DNA of 64,000 bases from Pseudomonas fluorescens (GTDB lineage Bacteria; Pseudomonadota; Gammaproteobacteria; Pseudomonadales; Pseudomonadaceae): positions 124,001-188,000 of the forward strand of contig NZ_CABVHQ010000001.1 of assembly GCF_902497895.1 (NCBI RefSeq), read 5' to 3'. Below the pieces are notes generated by a model. It had not been told where the DNA came from, searched no databases, and worked only from the letters and a program-made list of their open reading frames with translations. The translations under genes and the position numbers were made by a program. Numbering within the stretch: the stretch's first letter is position 1; each line of letters starts with the position of its first letter. Shown here piece after piece: positions 62,434 to 64,000 of the stretch.

Positions 62434-63107
62434 TGCAAGAACGGATGCAAGAACGGATGCAAGCAACCTGTGATGTCGTGGTGCTGCTGTCCGGCTCCGG
62501 CAGCAACTTGCAGGCTCTGATCGACGCCAGTCAGGCCGGGGACAACCCGGCCCGCATCCGCGCGGTGATCTCCAACCGCGCCGACGCCTACGGCCTGCAA
62601 CGCGCCTTCGATGCGGGTATCGAAACCCGCACGCTGGATCACAAGGCTTTCGAAGGTCGCGAGGCCTTCGATGCCGCGTTGATCGAACTGATCGACGCCT
62701 TCGAGCCCAAGCTGGTGGTCCTGGCCGGATTCATGCGCATTCTCAGCGCTGATTTCGTGCGTCACTACCAGGGTCGCCTGCTCAATATCCATCCTTCGCT
62801 GCTACCCAAATACAAAGGGTTACACACTCATCAGCGAGCGTTGGAGGCCGCAGACACGGAGCACGGCTGCAGCGTGCACTTCGTGACCGAGGAACTCGAT
62901 GGCGGACCACTGGTCGTACAGGCATTGATCCCGGTAGAGTTAGGCGACTCGCCGCAAAGTCTGGCGCAGCGAGTCCATGTCCAGGAACACCGGATTTACC
63001 CGATGGCCGTGCGCTGGTTTGCCGAAGGCCGGTTAGCGCTTGGCGAACAGGGTGCAATACTGGATGGACAGTTACTGGGGGCCAGTGGCCACTTGATTCG
63101 AAACTAG
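62433..63107 (+). CDS. purN: Phosphoribosylglycinamide formyltransferase PurN
   Basis: Third step of purine synthesis: transfers formyl from N10-formyl-THF to GAR. 224 aa: LLSGSGSNLQALID (phosphate-binding), GFMRILSADFVRHYQGRLLNIHPSLLPKYKG with the catalytic Asn/His, and TEELDGGPLVVQA with the catalytic Asp. The 5' end is a 12-bp tandem duplication ([10 protein letters not shown]), so ATG 62433, 62445 and 62457 are all possible starts; the coupled first one is used. Confidence 0.95.
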   Translation: MQERMQERMQATCDVVVLLSGSGSNLQALIDASQAGDNPARIRAVISNRADAYGLQRAFDAGIETRTLDHKAFEGREAFDAALIELIDAFEPKLVVLAGFMRILSADFVRHYQGRLLNIHPSLLPKYKGLHTHQRALEAADTEHGCSVHFVTEELDGGPLVVQALIPVELGDSPQSLAQRVHVQEHRIYPMAVRWFAEGRLALGEQGAILDGQLLGASGHLIRN

Positions 63108-63115
63108 GAGATTTT

Positions 63116-63829
63116 ATGCGTCGCGTCCTGCTCTTCGCTTGTGCTCTGTTTGCTCTGCCCGTTGTGCAGGCCGCAGAACTTCAACCTTTCTCCGCCAGCT
63201 ATACCGCCGACTGGAAGCAACTTCCCATGAGCGGCACGGCAGAACGCAGCCTGAAAAAAAATGCCGACGGCTCATGGACCATGAGTTTCAAGGCATCCAT
63301 GATGATCGCCAGCTTGACCGAAGAAAGTACGCTGACGCTGGACAAGGACACCCTGCTGCCGCAGTCGTATCACTTCGAGCGCGGCGGCCTGGGTAAAGCC
63401 AAGAAGGCCGACCTGGATTTCGACTGGTCGACCAAAATGGTCACCGGCACCGATCGCGGCGACCCCGTCAAATTGCCTTTGAATCGCGGCATGGTCGACA
63501 AATCCACCTATCAGCTCGCCTTGCAGCATGACGTAGCCGCCGGCAAGAAAAGCATGAGTTACCAGGTGGTGGATGGTGGCGATGTCGACACCTACGACTT
63601 CCGCGTGCTGGGCTCCGAAAAAGTCGACACCAAGGCCGGCCAGATCGATGCGATCAAGGTCGAGCGCGTGCGTGACCCTACTCAAAGCAAACGCATCACC
63701 GTGATGTGGTTCGCCAAGGACTGGGATTACTTGCTGGTGCGCCTGCAACAGGTCGAGACCGACGGCAAGGAGTACAACATCATGCTCCTGAACGGCGACG
63801 TCAACGGCAAGACTGTCAAAGGCAGCTGA
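63116..63829 (+). CDS. DUF3108 family exported protein
   Basis: 237 aa, signal peptide (MRRVLLFACALFALPVVQA), then a domain of DUF3108 type with FSASYTADWKQLPMSGTAERSL, PQSYHFERGGLGKAKKADLDFDW and KVERVRDPTQSKRITVMWFAKDWDYLLVRLQQ. Likely periplasmic or lipid-associated. TAGGAG precedes the ATG, 8 bp after purN, and a terminator follows. Confidence 0.85.
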   Translation: MRRVLLFACALFALPVVQAAELQPFSASYTADWKQLPMSGTAERSLKKNADGSWTMSFKASMMIASLTEESTLTLDKDTLLPQSYHFERGGLGKAKKADLDFDWSTKMVTGTDRGDPVKLPLNRGMVDKSTYQLALQHDVAAGKKSMSYQVVDGGDVDTYDFRVLGSEKVDTKAGQIDAIKVERVRDPTQSKRITVMWFAKDWDYLLVRLQQVETDGKEYNIMLLNGDVNGKTVKGS

Positions 63830-63842
63830 TCCGCACCAAATA

Positions 63843-63873
63843 AAAAAAGCCTCGCGATTGCGGGGCTTTTTTC
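63843..63873 (+). terminator. Terminator after the purMN operon
   Basis: AAAAAAGCCTCGC (63843-63855) and GCGGGGCTTTTTT (63860-63872), 4-nt loop GATT, then T run. Stem includes one T.G pair. Confidence 0.9.
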
Positions 63874-63905
63874 GTCTGCCGTCTGGATGTTGCCTGTCAG
63901 ACCGC

Positions 63906-63999
63906 TATCGCGAGCGAGCTCGCTCCCACAGGTTTTGTGTCGATCACACCATCATATGTCCGACACAGATCCAGTGTGGGAGCGAGCTTGCTCGCGATG
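63906..63999. repeat. REP pair, type B
   Basis: TATCGCGAGCGAGCTCGCTC (one base different from the standard left arm) ... GGAGCGAGCTTGCTCGCGAT at the right edge of the window. Confidence 0.85.
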
Positions 64000-64000
64000 A

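Noticed and set aside
1..64000. CRISPR array, prophage, insertion sequence or integron
   Set aside because: The only regularly repeated units are REP palindromes at irregular spacing; no cas, transposase or integrase gene is visible.

Overview
The window looks like chromosomal DNA from a fluorescent-group Pseudomonas. The evidence is high-GC coding sequence, proteins that read as typical Pseudomonas orthologues throughout, a gene order recalled from other pseudomonads (min genes, apeB, an ABC operon, prc, rdgC, a cobalamin cluster, hda, purMN), and many intergenic REP-type palindromes of three kinds. I see no prophage, integrase, transposase or CRISPR array. All assignments come from reading the sequence and from knowledge of the families; no database search was run.

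Layout. 1-5.7 kb: a lipid A acyltransferase gene cut by the window edge (minus strand), minCDE, an RluA-type pseudouridine synthase, aminopeptidase ApeB and a small membrane protein. 5.7-12.3 kb: a GntR/UTRA regulator divergent from an ABC import operon (binding protein, cytoplasmic alkaline-phosphatase-superfamily enzyme, two permeases, ATPase, HAD phosphatase), which looks like uptake and breakdown of an organophosphorus compound. 12.4-19.5 kb: quinone oxidoreductase, tail-specific protease Prc, an EAL-CBS-GGDEF protein, and a compact XRE/unknown/Sel1 gene set followed by a YkvA-like gene with a DnaA-box palindrome in its leader. 19.7-23.1 kb: FKBP isomerase, a duplicated tRNA-Val/tRNA-Asp pair, rdgC, and a guanidine-II riboswitch in front of an SMR guanidinium exporter. 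23.2-32.7 kb: an MFS-acyltransferase fusion, a TDT-family transporter, a cupin, a large SSS-type hybrid sensor kinase and rmuC.

32.8-38.5 kb: a 785-bp stretch without a gene, small hypothetical genes including a possible phage-derived hydrolase relic, a FadL porin, a periplasmic glutathione peroxidase, a 40-residue membrane peptide, and an MFS/MarR pair with two near-identical operators. 38.6-43.9 kb: a polar amino-acid ABC importer built around an aspartoacylase-like deacylase gene and followed by an RpiR/SIS regulator. 44.1-44.5 kb: a hairpin-rich non-coding repeat element. 44.6-53.9 kb: the late cobalamin pathway (cobO, cobB, bluB, cbiB, cobD, cobQ, cobU, cobT, cobC, cobS) on the minus strand, mostly with overlapping starts and stops, under a B12 riboswitch.

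54-64 kb: a PQQ-type sugar dehydrogenase lipoprotein, an O-methyltransferase, two tandem NlpC/P60 lipoproteins, hda, a PerM-type permease, a DUF2066 protein, then purM-purN and a DUF3108 protein.

The most interesting parts are the two uncharacterised transport-plus-hydrolase operons (6.8-12.2 kb and 38.7-43.9 kb), the guanidine-II riboswitch, the paired MarR operators, the palindromic DnaA boxes outside any origin, and a REP element translated as the C-terminus of cobB.
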